Shown: positions 31,834 through 42,708, counted from the first letter of the stretch. The stretch is 64,000 nucleotides of DNA from CAMREV01 sp051650525 (GCA_051650525.1 JBOFJE010000012.1:124001-188000); one strand, 5' to 3'. Notes: generated from the letters alone by a model not told the origin. Made by a program: numbers and translations.

Positions 31834-32715
31834 ATTTTTAAAATCATTAAAATTATGATTAATTAGCATATCAATTTCATCCCTGTATGGCGATGTTAAT
31901 TTGTTCTCCCATAAATAATATGGTGTTTCAAGTATCTTAGGAACATCTTTTAACCTTTCACAATGAACTCATTTTTTTAAAATAGAAAATCCTATCTTTC
32001 CATAGCCAATATTTTCATGCCGATCTTTTTTTGAAAAAAATTCATTTTTAGAATCATTTAAATGAACCGCTTTTATAAGTTTTATGTCTAAATGCTTGGA
32101 AAAATTATCCAAAAAAATGTCAGGATTAGAAATATCATGTCCACTATCTCATAAATGGCAGGTATCTAAGCAAACTCCAATTCTTTCTTTTGATATTACT
32201 ATATCTAATATATTTTTTATCTCATTAATATTTATTCCTATTTCAGAACCTTTTCCACTCATTGTTTCAATTAAAATAGAAACCTTAGAATTATTTTTCT
32301 CAAATACACGATTTATTCCATTTGCAATCTTTTCAATTGCTAATTTTCTATCTGATAATAAACAACTACCAGGGTGTAAAACAATATATTTAAAACCTAA
32401 TTTTTCAGCTCTATTAAGTTCTTTTTCAAGAAAACATATGCTCATTTCGTACACATCTTCTTTTGGAGATCCTAAATTGATTATATATGGTGCATGGATA
32501 ATACAATTATCAAGATTTATCCCATTTTCCTCCATCATTTTATGTGCAATTTCAACATTTTTTAAATCAATCTCTTTCCTTAAAAAATTTTGAGGGGGAC
32601 CAGAAAAAATCATAAAACAATTAGCTTTATTATTTATTGTTTCATTTACACTACCAATTAAATAATTATTAGCTTTATAAGAAACATGACTTCCTATGAT
32701 GACTATTTTTTGCAT
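31825..32715 (-). CDS. nfo: Endonuclease IV (AP endonuclease)
   Basis: Cleaves abasic sites in base-excision repair, working after Ung. 296 residues with the zinc-binding TIM-barrel motifs IGSHVSYK, YIVLHPGSC, ILIETMSGKGSEIG, GVCLDTCHLWDSGHDI, VHLNDSKN and RHENIGYGKIG. The stop TAG lies inside the terminator stem shared with the convergent mini-gene. Confidence 0.96.
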
Positions 32716-32722
32716 AATATTC

Positions 32723-33373
32723 CTAACAACTATCTGTATTATTATAATATATGTTAATTAGATGAGTTATTATTTCTAGTTTCTTCAAATCATAATAATT
32801 TTTTGGAATTAACAATATATTTTTTATAATAGCATCACAATTAATATTTATAAAGCTTATTATTGTTGGAAAAAATTTCTTTAATTCTAAAAATTTATTA
32901 ACATTATTGTTTAAATTCTCAGGAAAAATTAAATAATAATCTTGAGCATTTCTTATAAATAAATTTTTATCTATATCAGAATTAATTTTTTTTAAATTCA
33001 TAATTTTTATAGATATAAAAACATCTAAATTTTTTAGATAATTAAAAAATGAATCGCAATCTTTATTGCCTAAAATAATAATGGATGAAAATTCTGTTTT
33101 TCATTCATTAAAGATATTAAGAAAAAAATGTTTATTTATTTCTTCTTTAAAAAATAAGTAATCATAACTTACATAGTATTCTTTTAATGAAAATTTAATT
33201 GGTAATTTCCTTTTATCATCATTTTCATCCTTAAAAAAGTATTTTAATTTATTATCAATGTTTATAATAAGATTTTTATTCTTCTTTTTTGTAAGAATTT
33301 TAGAACAAAGGAGACTAAAATTTTTTTTATTTTCTGTTTGGTCACCGTTAATCAAAAATAGTTTTTTTTTCAT
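32723..33373 (-). CDS. ParA/Soj-like protein without a Walker A motif
   Basis: 216 residues starting 12 nt after the rsmG stop. The general pattern follows ParA. MKKKLFLINGDQTENKKNFSLL stands where xxIAIxNxKGGVGKTTxxxNL is expected, LIINID where VLLIDxD is, and EFSSIIILGNKDCDSFF where YDYIIIDxPP is. The Walker A lysines and glycines are missing, so ATP binding by the usual route is not expected. Position supports it: in many bacteria parA follows mnmG-rsmG. No Shine-Dalgarno is visible. The alternative is an unrelated Rossmann-like protein. Confidence 0.45.
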
Positions 33374-33385
33374 ACAATAAATTAA

Positions 33386-34099
33386 TTATATTTTAAAATT
33401 TTGATTTAATAATATACTCTTTCAATTTCTAGGAAAAAACTGGTCAGTTTTCTTATTTTTTTGAAAAAAGGCTGTTTTGAACAATTTCCCAGAAAATTCC
33501 AATTCTTTAATTTCTTTAAGCTCAATATCAAGCAATTTTATAATTTTATTTGCTTCAAATAATTCTTCTTCAAGTAATATTGATTTAGGTTCAATAATAA
33601 ATCCATTGATCTTTACATATGGGACAGATAATTCAAGAATTATTCTTAATTTACTAACAGCTCTAGAAGTAGCAATATCAAATTTCTCTCTCATCTCATT
33701 TGAAATTAATTCTGCCCTTTTGTTTATTATAGTAATATTATTTAAATCAAGCTTTTCTATTAAATTTTTCATAAACAAGCATTTTTTATAATTTGATTCC
33801 ACAATAGTTATAAAACAAAGTTTATAAAATATAGCTAATAAAATACCAGGAATCCCACTACCAGAACCTATATCAATTATTTCTTTTTTACTATCTTTTT
33901 CTAAGAAATCTGAAAATATAAAAATAGATTCATAAAAATAATTTGCAAATATTTTATCATCTTCTGAAAGGCCAGTTAAATTAAATTTTTTATTTTCAAA
34001 CTGCAAAAAATTCTTGTAAATTAGAATTTTTTCAAAATCTGCTTCACTTGTTCAAGGAAAAATTTTTAATATATTTTCTTTAAAATTTTTAAAATTCAT
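33386..34099 (-). CDS. rsmG: 16S rRNA (guanine-N7) methyltransferase RsmG
   Basis: Methylates G527 (E. coli numbering) of 16S rRNA. 237 residues with NKKFNLTG, the SAM-binding IIDIGSGSGIPGILLAI, and DIATSRAVSKLRIILELSVPYVKINGF. The frame runs past a TGA (Trp) at 33422 to TAA. It begins 4 nt after the mnmG stop, the classic gidA-gidB pair. Confidence 0.95.
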
Positions 34100-34103
34100 A
34101 CTT

Positions 34104-35933
34104 CTAATTCTTATCAATAAAATATTTGATATTTAAAATATCGTTCAAATTAATTCCTCCTATTTTAGAAATTTGAGCCAAGTTTTCTGGTTTTAATCTA
34201 TTTAATTTATCTCGTGCCTCTAAAGAAATATTAGGTATTTTATTATAATCAACAATTTTATCTAGTCTTATGTTTGCTAATTTCTCATAATTCCTTATTA
34301 TTTTTTTTTGAGAATGTATATATCCTTCATACTTAGTTATAATATCAATTTTTCTTTCCCAAATTTTATTTATTTTTTCCAATTTCAAATACTTTTTAAT
34401 ATTTTCATATTTGTATCCTTCTCTTTTCAATAAATCATAAAAATTAATATTAGTTTTTTTAATATCTACTTTAAATCCTTCTATTTGACTAATTAATGTT
34501 CCTTTTAATATATTTATATTTTTATTCATTTTATTAAAATTTTTTAAATATTTTTGATAGATATTATTCTTGATTAGTCCATTTTTATATCCATCATGAA
34601 TCATTCTATCGTCAGCATTGTCGCTTCTAATTAAGAGTCTATATTCACATCTAGAGGTCAAAAGTCTATATGGGTCATTTATCTTTTTTGTAACAATATC
34701 ATCTATTAATACACCTATGTATGAATTTGTTCGAAGAGGAATATATTCTGGGCGGTTCAAAACTCTGTTAGCAGCATTTATTCCTGCTATTATTCCTTGT
34801 GCGGCTGCTTCTTCATAGCCACTTGTACCATTAATTTGTCCCGCAAAATATAAATTATTAATTGCTTTTGATTCTAATGTGTGCTTTAATTGATTTGGAT
34901 TAATTGCATCATATTCAATTGCATATGCATATTTAATTATTAATGAATTTTTTAAAGCTGGGATAGATTTAATGATTTTTTCCTGAATTGATTTAGAAAA
35001 AGATGTAGATAACCCAGCAAGATAGCATGTATCAAGAGCAAGTGATTCTGGTTCTATAAATATTTGATGCCTGTTTTTATCGCAAAAACGAATAACTTTA
35101 TCCTCAATGCTGGGGCAATAACGAGGACCAGACCCCTTAATATGTCCACTATAAAGTGCTGATTTATTTATATTTTTTTTTATAATGTTATGAGTATCAT
35201 TATTTGTATATATTAAATAACATTTTTCTTGCTTTTTTAATGGTAAATATTTAGAGAAAAAATTAGAAAAACAAACATTACAATTATTATCAGTGTCTAG
35301 ATCTGCCTTTGAAAAATCAATTGAATCCTTCTTAATTCTTGGTGGAGTTCCAGTTTTTAATCTAATTATTTCAAAACCTAATCTTTTTAAATTTTCAGAA
35401 AGCTTAGATGTTGTTTTAAATCCGTCAGGCCCACTTTGAAATACTTGATTGCCAATAAAAATCTTTGAACTTAAAAAGGTTCCTGAAGCAATAATCACAG
35501 TCTTAGATTTATATATTTTTCCATCTATTAATAATCCCTTAACATCATTATTTTCAATAATTAATTCCTCTACAATTCCCTCAATAATATCAATATATTT
35601 ATTTTTCTTAATTAAATTCAAAAAATATTGATGGTATTTAACTTTGTCAATTTGAGCACGAAGAGCTTGAACACCGGGACCTTTTGAATTATTTAATAGT
35701 TTTATTTGAATTTTGCATTCATCAGCAGCTATACCTTGAATACCGCCCAAAGCATCAATTTCTCTTGTAACAACCCCTTTTGCAGGACCACCTATTGAAG
35801 GGTTGCAGGGCATATTAGCAATTAATTTACTGTCAATAGTAATTAATCCAACTTTAAGTTCTTGATTTGCAAAAGAAAAAATAGCTTCTAAGCCAGAGTG
35901 CCCTCCACCTATTACTAAACAATCATAAATCAT
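34104..35933 (-). CDS. mnmG: tRNA uridine-34 modification FAD enzyme MnmG (GidA)
   Basis: Partner of MnmE. 609 residues with the FAD-binding VIGGGHSGLEA, CNPSIGGPAKGVVTREIDALGG, RAQIDKVKYHQY, AGQINGTSGYEEAAAQGI and the C-terminal EARDKLNRLKPENLAQISKIGGI. AAGGAATAATT lies before the ATG. A hairpin with a T-tract lies only 12 nt before the start codon, so its expression may depend on terminator read-through. Confidence 0.97.
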   Translation of the reverse strand: MIYDCLVIGGGHSGLEAIFSFANQELKVGLITIDSKLIANMPCNPSIGGPAKGVVTREIDALGGIQGIAADECKIQIKLLNNSKGPGVQALRAQIDKVKYHQYFLNLIKKNKYIDIIEGIVEELIIENNDVKGLLIDGKIYKSKTVIIASGTFLSSKIFIGNQVFQSGPDGFKTTSKLSENLKRLGFEIIRLKTGTPPRIKKDSIDFSKADLDTDNNCNVCFSNFFSKYLPLKKQEKCYLIYTNNDTHNIIKKNINKSALYSGHIKGSGPRYCPSIEDKVIRFCDKNRHQIFIEPESLALDTCYLAGLSTSFSKSIQEKIIKSIPALKNSLIIKYAYAIEYDAINPNQLKHTLESKAINNLYFAGQINGTSGYEEAAAQGIIAGINAANRVLNRPEYIPLRTNSYIGVLIDDIVTKKINDPYRLLTSRCEYRLLIRSDNADDRMIHDGYKNGLIKNNIYQKYLKNFNKMNKNINILKGTLISQIEGFKVDIKKTNINFYDLLKREGYKYENIKKYLKLEKINKIWERKIDIITKYEGYIHSQKKIIRNYEKLANIRLDKIVDYNKIPNISLEARDKLNRLKPENLAQISKIGGINLNDILNIKYFIDKN

Positions 35934-35945
35934 AATTATTCCTTA

Positions 35946-35970
35946 TAAAAAAACAGGATAAAAATCCTGT
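35946..35970 (-). terminator. Terminator or attenuator just upstream of mnmG
   Basis: On the minus strand ACAGGAT-TTTT-ATCCTGT is followed by seven T, then ATAAGG, the mnmG Shine-Dalgarno. It closes the rpmF/mini-membrane-protein transcript. No promoter fits between it and mnmG. Confidence 0.7.
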
Positions 35971-35989
35971 CTGTGCATATAATTTTGTA

Positions 35990-36100
35990 TTATTTTAAAA
36001 TAAAAATTAAAATAATACAACCGATAATTATTCCTAAGAAAATAAAAAATAATGAGCCTATAAATATAATTATTGGTTTAAAAATACCATCATTTTTCAT
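35990..36100 (-). CDS. 36-residue single-pass membrane miniprotein
   Basis: MKNDGIFKP followed by about 25 hydrophobic residues (IIIFIGSLFFIFLGIIIGC...) and a final Lys before TAA. The ATG follows the rpmF stop by 10 nt with AGG as a weak ribosome-binding site. Short soluble N-terminus and one transmembrane helix; function unknown. Its place between rpmF and a terminator supports a real co-transcribed gene. Confidence 0.55.
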   Translation of the reverse strand: MKNDGIFKPIIIFIGSLFFIFLGIIIGCIILIFILK

Positions 36101-36110
36101 TTAATATTAC

Positions 36111-36293
36111 CTAAACTTTATCTATTTCTAAAATTTTTCTGTTTTTGTAATATCCACATTTATTACAAACTCTATGTTGAGCAATTTTACTGCCACATCT
36201 GCTACATGAAGTTAATATTGCCACATCAAGGCCATGATGACTTCTTCTCATACCTTTTCTAGAAGGAGTAACTCTTCTTTGTTGAACAGCCAT
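36111..36293 (-). CDS. rpmF: 50S ribosomal protein L32
   Basis: 60 residues, MAVQQRRVTPSRKGMRRSHH followed by a zinc ribbon CSRCG...CNKCGYY. Standard length for the zinc-binding L32. TAGGAGATATAT precedes the ATG. The mini-membrane gene follows it before the terminator. Confidence 0.97.
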   Translation of the reverse strand: MAVQQRRVTPSRKGMRRSHHGLDVAILTSCSRCGSKIAQHRVCNKCGYYKNRKILEIDKV

Positions 36294-36335
36294 ATATATC
36301 TCCTAAATAATAATGCTAAGCATAAAACTAAAATA

Positions 36336-36341
36336 ATTATA
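36336..36341 (-). promoter_or_regulatory. Likely -10 box of the rpmF transcript
   Basis: TATAAT on the minus strand inside the 72-nt gap between rpmF and the thrS stop. A poor -35 (TTACAA, 18-bp spacing) lies upstream. The leader contains the short inverted repeat ATGCT-T-AGCAT. Confidence 0.45.
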
Positions 36342-36365
36342 CTATATAGACTCTAATTTTTGTAA

Positions 36366-37937
36366 TTAATTTATCAATTTTATAAAATCTTCTATTGATA
36401 TTTTATTGGTATTTTTTTGACCATATTCCCGGTATGATATATATTCATTATTTACTTCATCATCGCCTAAAATAATTTGAAAGGGAATTTTATTTACTTG
36501 ATAAAAATGAATTTTCTTGGATAATCTTTCATTGCTGTCATCAATTTTAAATCTTATATTATGTTTTTTAAATAGAGCAGCGATTTTATTTGCATATTTT
36601 GAATGAAATTTACTATTAATAGGTAAAATTACTACTTGTGTTTTCACAAGCCATAAGGGCAGATTCCCTTTTTTTTGTGAAAGAAGGCATGATATAAATC
36701 TTTCATATGTTCCAATTAATCCTAAATGAATAATAATTGGCCTTTTCAAAATACCTTCTTCATTTATATATTCTAATTTAAATTTTTCTGGTAGCAAAAA
36801 ATCAAGCTGAATGGTAGAAATAGAGATATACTTACCATTAACAGTTTTATATTGAAAATCTATTTTTGGTCCATAAAAAGCTGCTTCTCCTTTTACTTCT
36901 AAAAAATCAAGTTTTAGAATTTTTAATACAGATCTTAATTTATTCTCTGCATTTTCTCACATCTCATCATTATCAAAATATTTATTTTTGTTATTTGAAC
37001 GTAATGATAAATCAATTCTGTCAATAACTATTTCCAGTTTTTTATAGACTTCTAAAATTAATTTATATATTTTTTGAATAATTAAATCAATTTGATTCTC
37101 AGAAACAAAAATATGAGTATCAAATAATTCCATTGACCTTACTCTTTCTAGCCCAATTAATCCGCCTGATGATTCATATCTATGCAAAATTGAATCTTCA
37201 CAAAAAGCTAATGGTAAATCACGGTATGATTTTTTATCATTATTAAATAATATCATATGATGAGGACAAGTCATAGGTCTTAACATATATATTTCTTCGT
37301 CTATCTTTATTGGCGAAAAATTATTTTCTTTGTATAAATCTCAATGCCCTGATGTTATATATAGCTCTTTCTTGCCCAATATTGGGGTTGAAACTAAATT
37401 AAACCCATTCTCAAGACAAATTGATTTTAGATACTGACTTATCTTATCCTTAATGAAAGCACCATTTGGAAGAAAAAGAGGCAATCCCAATCCTATTTTG
37501 TCTGAAAAACAGAAAATTGATAAATCATTTCCAATTTTTCTGTGATCTATTTGTTGCATTTCGTCAATATATTTTAAATATGATTCATATTCATTTTTAT
37601 TTTCAAAAGTACAAAAAGATATCCTATAGGAATTTGGACCTATCCCCCCTAAATGCATTAATTTAAAATATTTAATACATTTATATGAAGGACAAACATC
37701 TTTTTCCAAATAAATAAAGTAATCTTTAAATTGGATTTTATTATTATTGCCAATCTCATTTAAAAAAAAAGAGGTAATTTTATCAAAATCATTAATGGAA
37801 ACAGTATCACTTGTATAAAAATCAAAAGAACATTTATCATCATCATAAAGAAAATTAATGTATCTAAAATCTCGATAAATTTTGCAAAGTACTTTATCCA
37901 ATAGAATAATAATTGTATTGGAAATTATTTTTCTCAT
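36366..37937 (-). CDS. thrS: Threonyl-tRNA synthetase lacking TGS domain, editing site disrupted
   Basis: Charges tRNA-Thr. 523 residues against about 640 in typical bacteria. The catalytic core is intact: RPMTCPHH with the zinc Cys, SSGGLIGLERVRSMELFD, ISTIQLDFLLPEKF, and the anticodon-domain WLVKTQVVILPI. The N-terminal TGS domain is absent. In-frame sequence upstream reaches only the gapA stop, so this is not a mis-called start. In the editing domain the HxxxH is replaced by NTIII and CRGPH by CPSYK, losing three of the four key residues. It follows gapA by 36 nt. Confidence 0.94.
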
Positions 37938-37973
37938 AATGATTCTCTTTAATAATAATTTATAATAATTTTT

Positions 37974-39005
37974 TTATAGTAATTTAGTTAAATATTCAAC
38001 AACTCTGATTAATTGGCAAGTATATGAATATTCATTATCATATCAAGAAAAAACTTTAAAAGATTTTTTTCCAGCAGATTCTATTTCCATTGTAAGATTT
38101 GGATCAAAAACTGATCCGTGAGTATCACCTATTACATCACATGAAACAATTAAATCTTCCTGATACAAAAAAGATTCATTTTTGTTAGCGAATTTTTTAA
38201 CAGCAGCATTTATTTTTTCTACTGAGGCATTCTTTTTTAAAACAACAGTTAAATCTATAACTGACCCTGTAATTACTGGAACTCTCATTGCTAACCCATG
38301 TAATTTACCTTTTAAAGAAGGTATTACTAATCCAATTGCTTTTGCTGCACCAGTGGTAGTCGGGACAATGGAAAAGGCTGCAGCTCTTGCTCTTCTTAAA
38401 TCTGAATGAGGGGCATCTTGAATCCTTTGATCAGCAGTATAACCATGGATAGTGTTCATCAAACCTCACTGAATCCCAAAGTTTTTCTCAAGAGCAGCAA
38501 CCATTGGAGCAAGGGCATTTGTTGTACAAGATGCAGCTGAAATAATATTATCTTTTTTTGAAATAATATCGTGATTAACATTATAAACAATTGTTGGTAC
38601 ATCATTCCCAGCAGGTGCTGAAATTAAAACTTTTTTTGCACCAGCAATTAAATGGGCATTGGCTTTATCCTTTGAAGCAAATCTACCAGTACATTCAAGT
38701 ACTATATCAACATTGAGTTTCTTTCAAGGTAAAAGTTCAGGTTTTGTTTCACAATAAACAGGAATAGCATTTTTATTTACTATTATATTCTTATCATCAT
38801 GACTGACATCTATTAATTTATCCTGTTTTAAAAATCTTCCTTGAGAAGAGTCATATTTTAATAAATGAGCCAATGTTTTAGTATCAGTTAGATCATTAAT
38901 CGCCACAATTTCAATATTCTTTAAGGAAAACATCCTTCTAAAAGATAATCTACCTATTCTACCAAAACCATTTATAGCAACCCTAGTTTTTTTTGAATTT
39001 TCCAT
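37974..39005 (-). CDS. gapA: Glyceraldehyde-3-phosphate dehydrogenase
   Basis: Glycolytic oxidation and phosphorylation of glyceraldehyde-3-phosphate. 343 residues with the NAD-binding INGFGRIGRLSFRR, catalytic ISAASCTTNALAP, SDLRRARAAAFSIVPTTTGAAKAIG and the C-terminal WYDNEYSYTCQL. It has its own extended -10 promoter and leads a gapA-thrS transcript. Confidence 0.98.
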
Positions 39006-39044
39006 TATTTAATCCTTTTTTTATACATTTTTTTAATAATAAAA

Positions 39045-39055
39045 ATTATAACATA
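39045..39055 (-). promoter_or_regulatory. Extended -10 promoter of gapA
   Basis: TATGTTATAAT on the minus strand (a TRTGn extension fused to TATAAT) about 40 nt before the gapA ATG. The -35 region is not consensus, as expected for an extended -10 promoter. Confidence 0.6.
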
Positions 39056-39082
39056 TGTAAAAATAATATATGTCATTTTGTT

Positions 39083-40072
39083 TTACATTAATATTCTAGA
39101 TATAGAAATTTTGACAAAGTTTTTAGGAGTTATAATTCCTGAAAGGACTTCACAAATGGTTTTCATAATAGGAACATTCAATTTATTTTCTTTTATTATA
39201 AAGTCTACAATAGGGTATACTGAATATCCTTCAACTGTGTTAAGATTTAGTTCTTTTATTAATTTAAATCCTTTTTTATATAATTCTCTACCAAAAGTGA
39301 AATTTCTGGATTTATTAGATGTGCATGTCAAAAAAATATCGCCAATGCCTGATAAATCTAGGATTGATTCTTTTTTCCCCCCAAAAGAATCAATAATTAT
39401 GCTAATTTCCTTAATTCCAAAAGTTAAAATAGCAGAAATAGTATTTATGGATGAATGATTCTCTTTTGCTATGCCAGTTGCAATAGCCAATAAATTTTTG
39501 AGTGCTCCACAAATTTGTATCCCGATTTCATCACTAGAAATTATTATTTCAAATAAATGATTATGATTAAATAAGTTTTTAACTTTTAAACAAGAATTTT
39601 TATTTAATCCAGCTACATTTACAACTGTAGGTTTTCTTTTTATAACATCTATTGCAAAGGAAGGACCAGATAAAGTAACTAAATCAGATCCACTATTTTT
39701 CATAATTTTTCTCAATGAATTAGATCAAATATTATTTGAATCTTTGTCTAATCCCTTTACTACATTAATAAAAATTGGATTGTTATTAATTTTATTAACT
39801 ACCTTAGATGTAACATTTTTAAGAACACTTGATGGAACTGAAAGAAAAATATAATTATTATCCAAAATAAAATCATCAATTTCCAAAGAAGCAGATATAT
39901 TCTTAGACAGCTTTATATTTTTAAAATATTTCTTATTTTGTCTACAATTTATTTCATCTATTTCATTCTTAGAAATTCCTCACATATGTACAATATTGTT
40001 AGGATTAGTGGCTAAGGAGTTTGCAAGAGCAGTTGCCCAGGCACCTGTTCCTATGAATAAAATTTTATTCAT
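39083..40072 (-). CDS. gpsA: Glycerol-3-phosphate dehydrogenase [NAD(P)+]
   Basis: Makes sn-glycerol-3-phosphate for phospholipids, feeding PgsA. 329 residues with the Rossmann motif FIGTGAWATALANSLA, VKGLDKDSN, LSGPSFAIDV, AICGALKNLLAIATGI-like CGALKNLLA, and SGIGDIFLTCTSNKSRNFTFG. Its start overlaps der by 8 nt (ATGAATAA), the conserved der-gpsA pair. Confidence 0.95.
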
Positions 40073-41399
40073 TTCCATCTACTTTTTTAGAATCTTCTCT
40101 AATTCTTGAATTTTTACTTTTATAATAAATTAATATTGGTATATTAGAAAAACCAAATGATTCTCTAATTTTATTCTCAATGTATCTAGCATATGTAAAA
40201 TGTAAAAACTTTGGGTTGTTACAAAATAAAACAAAAGCAGGAATTTGACTTTTCACCTGTGTTGCATATGTAATTTTTATAGTCCCGCCATTATATTTAG
40301 AAATATTATTAGTCATTTGCAATTTTTGAATTAAAATATTCAATGATTTTGTTGAAATTTTTTTATTTAATGTATCTCTTATTATTTTTATTTCTTCAAA
40401 TATTTTATGTATTCTTTCATTATTCAATGCTGAAACAAATAAAATTGGACTCCAAGACAAAAATTTAAATTTGTTTTTAATTTTTTTAATAAATTCATTC
40501 ATTGTATTTGTTCCTTTGTGCACCAAATCTCACTTATTTACAAGAATTAAAGAGGGTATATTTGACTTAAATATTAATCCTCCAATTACTTCATCCATTT
40601 CAGTGAAATCAGAGCTAGCATCTAAAACAAGAATAGCTAATTGGGATCTTTTTATAGCTTTCTGTACTCTTAAATATGAATATTTATCAATATTTTCCTT
40701 TAATTGACCTTTTCTTTTAATACCTGCAGTATCAATAATAGTAAAATATTCTTTATTATTCTTAAAATTTATATCTATGGAGTCTCTTGTTGTCCCAGCA
40801 ATATTAGATACTATTACCCTTTCTTCATTTAAAATTACATTAACCAATGATGATTTTCCGACATTAGGTCTTCCAATAATACAAAACTTAAAAAAATTGT
40901 TTTCTTTAATAATAACATTATCATTAATAATAATTTCATCTAATAAATCCCCAATGCCAATTCCATGAGATGATGAAATAAAAAATGGTTTTCCTAAACC
41001 TAAAGAATAAAAATCGTTAACATTATTTATAAATGATTCTGATTTGTTCACAATTAAAACAATTTTTTTATTCTTAATTTTTTTTAATTTCTTTAAAATA
41101 AAATAATCATCATTATTTATGCCTTCCTTTGCAGATACCATAAATAATATTGTATTAGCTTCATTTATTGCATAATTTACCTGAATTTCAATTGCCTTTT
41201 TAAAGACAAAATCTTTTACCATCAATCCTCCTGTATCTATTAAGACAAAGGCCTTTGTGAGTCACATTGCTGTTCCGTAAATTCGATCTCTTGTTGCACC
41301 TGGAGCATTATCAACTATTGATAAATTTTTCTTGATTATTCTATTAAAAAAAGAGGATTTTCCAACATTTGGTTTGCCAACTATAGCAATTCTATTCAT
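40065..41399 (-). CDS. der: Double-domain GTPase Der (EngA)
   Basis: Ribosome biogenesis GTPase. 444 residues with two G domains: GKPNVGKS at 8-15 with DTGG, and GRPNVGKS with DTAGIKRKG and NKWD, followed by a KH-like C-terminal domain (KFLHFTYARYIENKIRESFGF). Overlaps cmk by 8 nt and gpsA by 8 nt, the typical cmk-der-gpsA order. Confidence 0.97.
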
Positions 41400-42048
41400 A
41401 TAAGCCTCTATCACCAATATATTTGTCAATAATGCTAATTATTAGATCTATATTTTTATTGGTTGTTGATATTTCTATAGCATCTGAAGCTTTTATTAGA
41501 GGATCAATTTTTCTTTTTTTATCAATAAAATCTCTTTTTAAGACATAAATAAAAATATATATCCAATTATATTTAATTCCCAATAATTTCAGCTCTTTTT
41601 TTCTCCTAGAAACTCTTTTTATAATAGAACATTTAAAAAATAATTTTAAATCAGCATTTGGTAAAACTTTTGTTCCAATATCTCTTCCATCTATCACAAC
41701 ATTATTATTCTTTGATATATCTAATAATAGTTTGTTTACAAAATTTCTAACATTTATATTCTTGCTAAAAAAAGAGGCTGTTTCACTTATTTTACTATCA
41801 GATAATTTATACAATATTTTTTCTTTATTTACTATAAATTCATTGTTATAATATTCTATATTTAATTTTTTAAGTTTCTCTATTATTTGAAAATCACTAT
41901 CACTTTTATTTAAATAAAGAGAAATAATTCTATAAATAATACCTGAACTTACAAACAAAAACCCGTATTTAGAAGCAATCAGTTTCGCAATAGTTGTTTT
42001 TCCAGAACCAGCTGGGCCATCTATTGCTATTGAGTAATAATTTTTCAT
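41392..42048 (-). CDS. cmk: Cytidylate kinase
   Basis: Phosphorylates CMP and dCMP. 218 residues with P-loop AIDGPAGSGKTTIAK, VVIDGRDIGTKVLPNADLKLFF and the R-rich RRKKELK helix. First of the cmk-der-gpsA trio; it follows an unknown tail-anchored protein by 9 nt. Confidence 0.96.
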   Translation of the reverse strand: MKNYYSIAIDGPAGSGKTTIAKLIASKYGFLFVSSGIIYRIISLYLNKSDSDFQIIEKLKKLNIEYYNNEFIVNKEKILYKLSDSKISETASFFSKNINVRNFVNKLLLDISKNNNVVIDGRDIGTKVLPNADLKLFFKCSIIKRVSRRKKELKLLGIKYNWIYIFIYVLKRDFIDKKRKIDPLIKASDAIEISTTNKNIDLIISIIDKYIGDRGLYE

Positions 42049-42057
42049 AATATAATC

Positions 42058-42708
42058 CTATCTTAAAATTATTACAAGAATAATTCCAATAATAAATAAT
42101 GCAAATAATATGAATAAAAAGAAAATAATTGTATATTTTTGAGGAATTTTTTTTATTAATTCAATTTTTAAAAGTTTTAAATTTATATTAGTTGCATCAG
42201 AATCACTAATTTTATTACTTACAATTTCAGTTATGTGATTTTTATTTTTTTTCAGTTCAATTTTTTGTTCTTTATGAACATCTTCTATATCAGAAATCTG
42301 TGAACTAATAATATCCAAGTTTTTGGACAATTTGTCATCTATAAATAAATTTTCAATTTTATCAATATGATCTGTGTTGGGAGAAGAAATATCTATATCT
42401 TTATTTTTAAAAATATTATCAATATTTTCAAGATTATCATTATCAATAATATTTAATAAATTTTTTAAATCTGCAGTTATTAATTCAGCAGTCCTGTCTT
42501 TTTTTGAAGGAATACAAAAAGTTAAATCTGATGAATCATCTTGATTAATTATTTGGCAATTAATTTTTTTAATCTTTTTTTCTATATTAGAAATCTTTTT
42601 GTTTCTCAAATAAATTTTTTTATCTAAAGAAGATTCAGATTTTATTTGATTACGATAGTTTTTCCATCTTATTACTCTTGAAGTACATTTAATTGATTCT
42701 TTATCCAT
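42058..42708 (-). CDS. Tail-anchored charged protein, unknown function
   Basis: 216 residues: hydrophilic and charged for about 190 residues, with a possible coiled coil around residues 30-50, and a single C-terminal membrane helix (YTIIFFLFILFALFIIGIIL). This places the bulk in the cytosol, held by a C-terminal anchor. No family recognised. Between holA and cmk. Confidence 0.65.
   Translation of the reverse strand: MDKESIKCTSRVIRWKNYRNQIKSESSLDKKIYLRNKKISNIEKKIKKINCQIINQDDSSDLTFCIPSKKDRTAELITADLKNLLNIIDNDNLENIDNIFKNKDIDISSPNTDHIDKIENLFIDDKLSKNLDIISSQISDIEDVHKEQKIELKKNKNHITEIVSNKISDSDATNINLKLLKIELIKKIPQKYTIIFFLFILFALFIIGIILVIILR

Noticed and set aside
32084..32593. Long plus-strand ORF (169 codons) opposite nfo
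   Set aside because: It lies wholly within the clear endonuclease IV gene on the other strand and has no family signature.
33386..33420. TATAAT before the ParA-like start, suggesting a separate near-leaderless promoter
   Set aside because: The box lies inside the rsmG 3' coding end in an A+T-rich tract with no -35, and the genes are 12 nt apart, so operon transcription is simpler.
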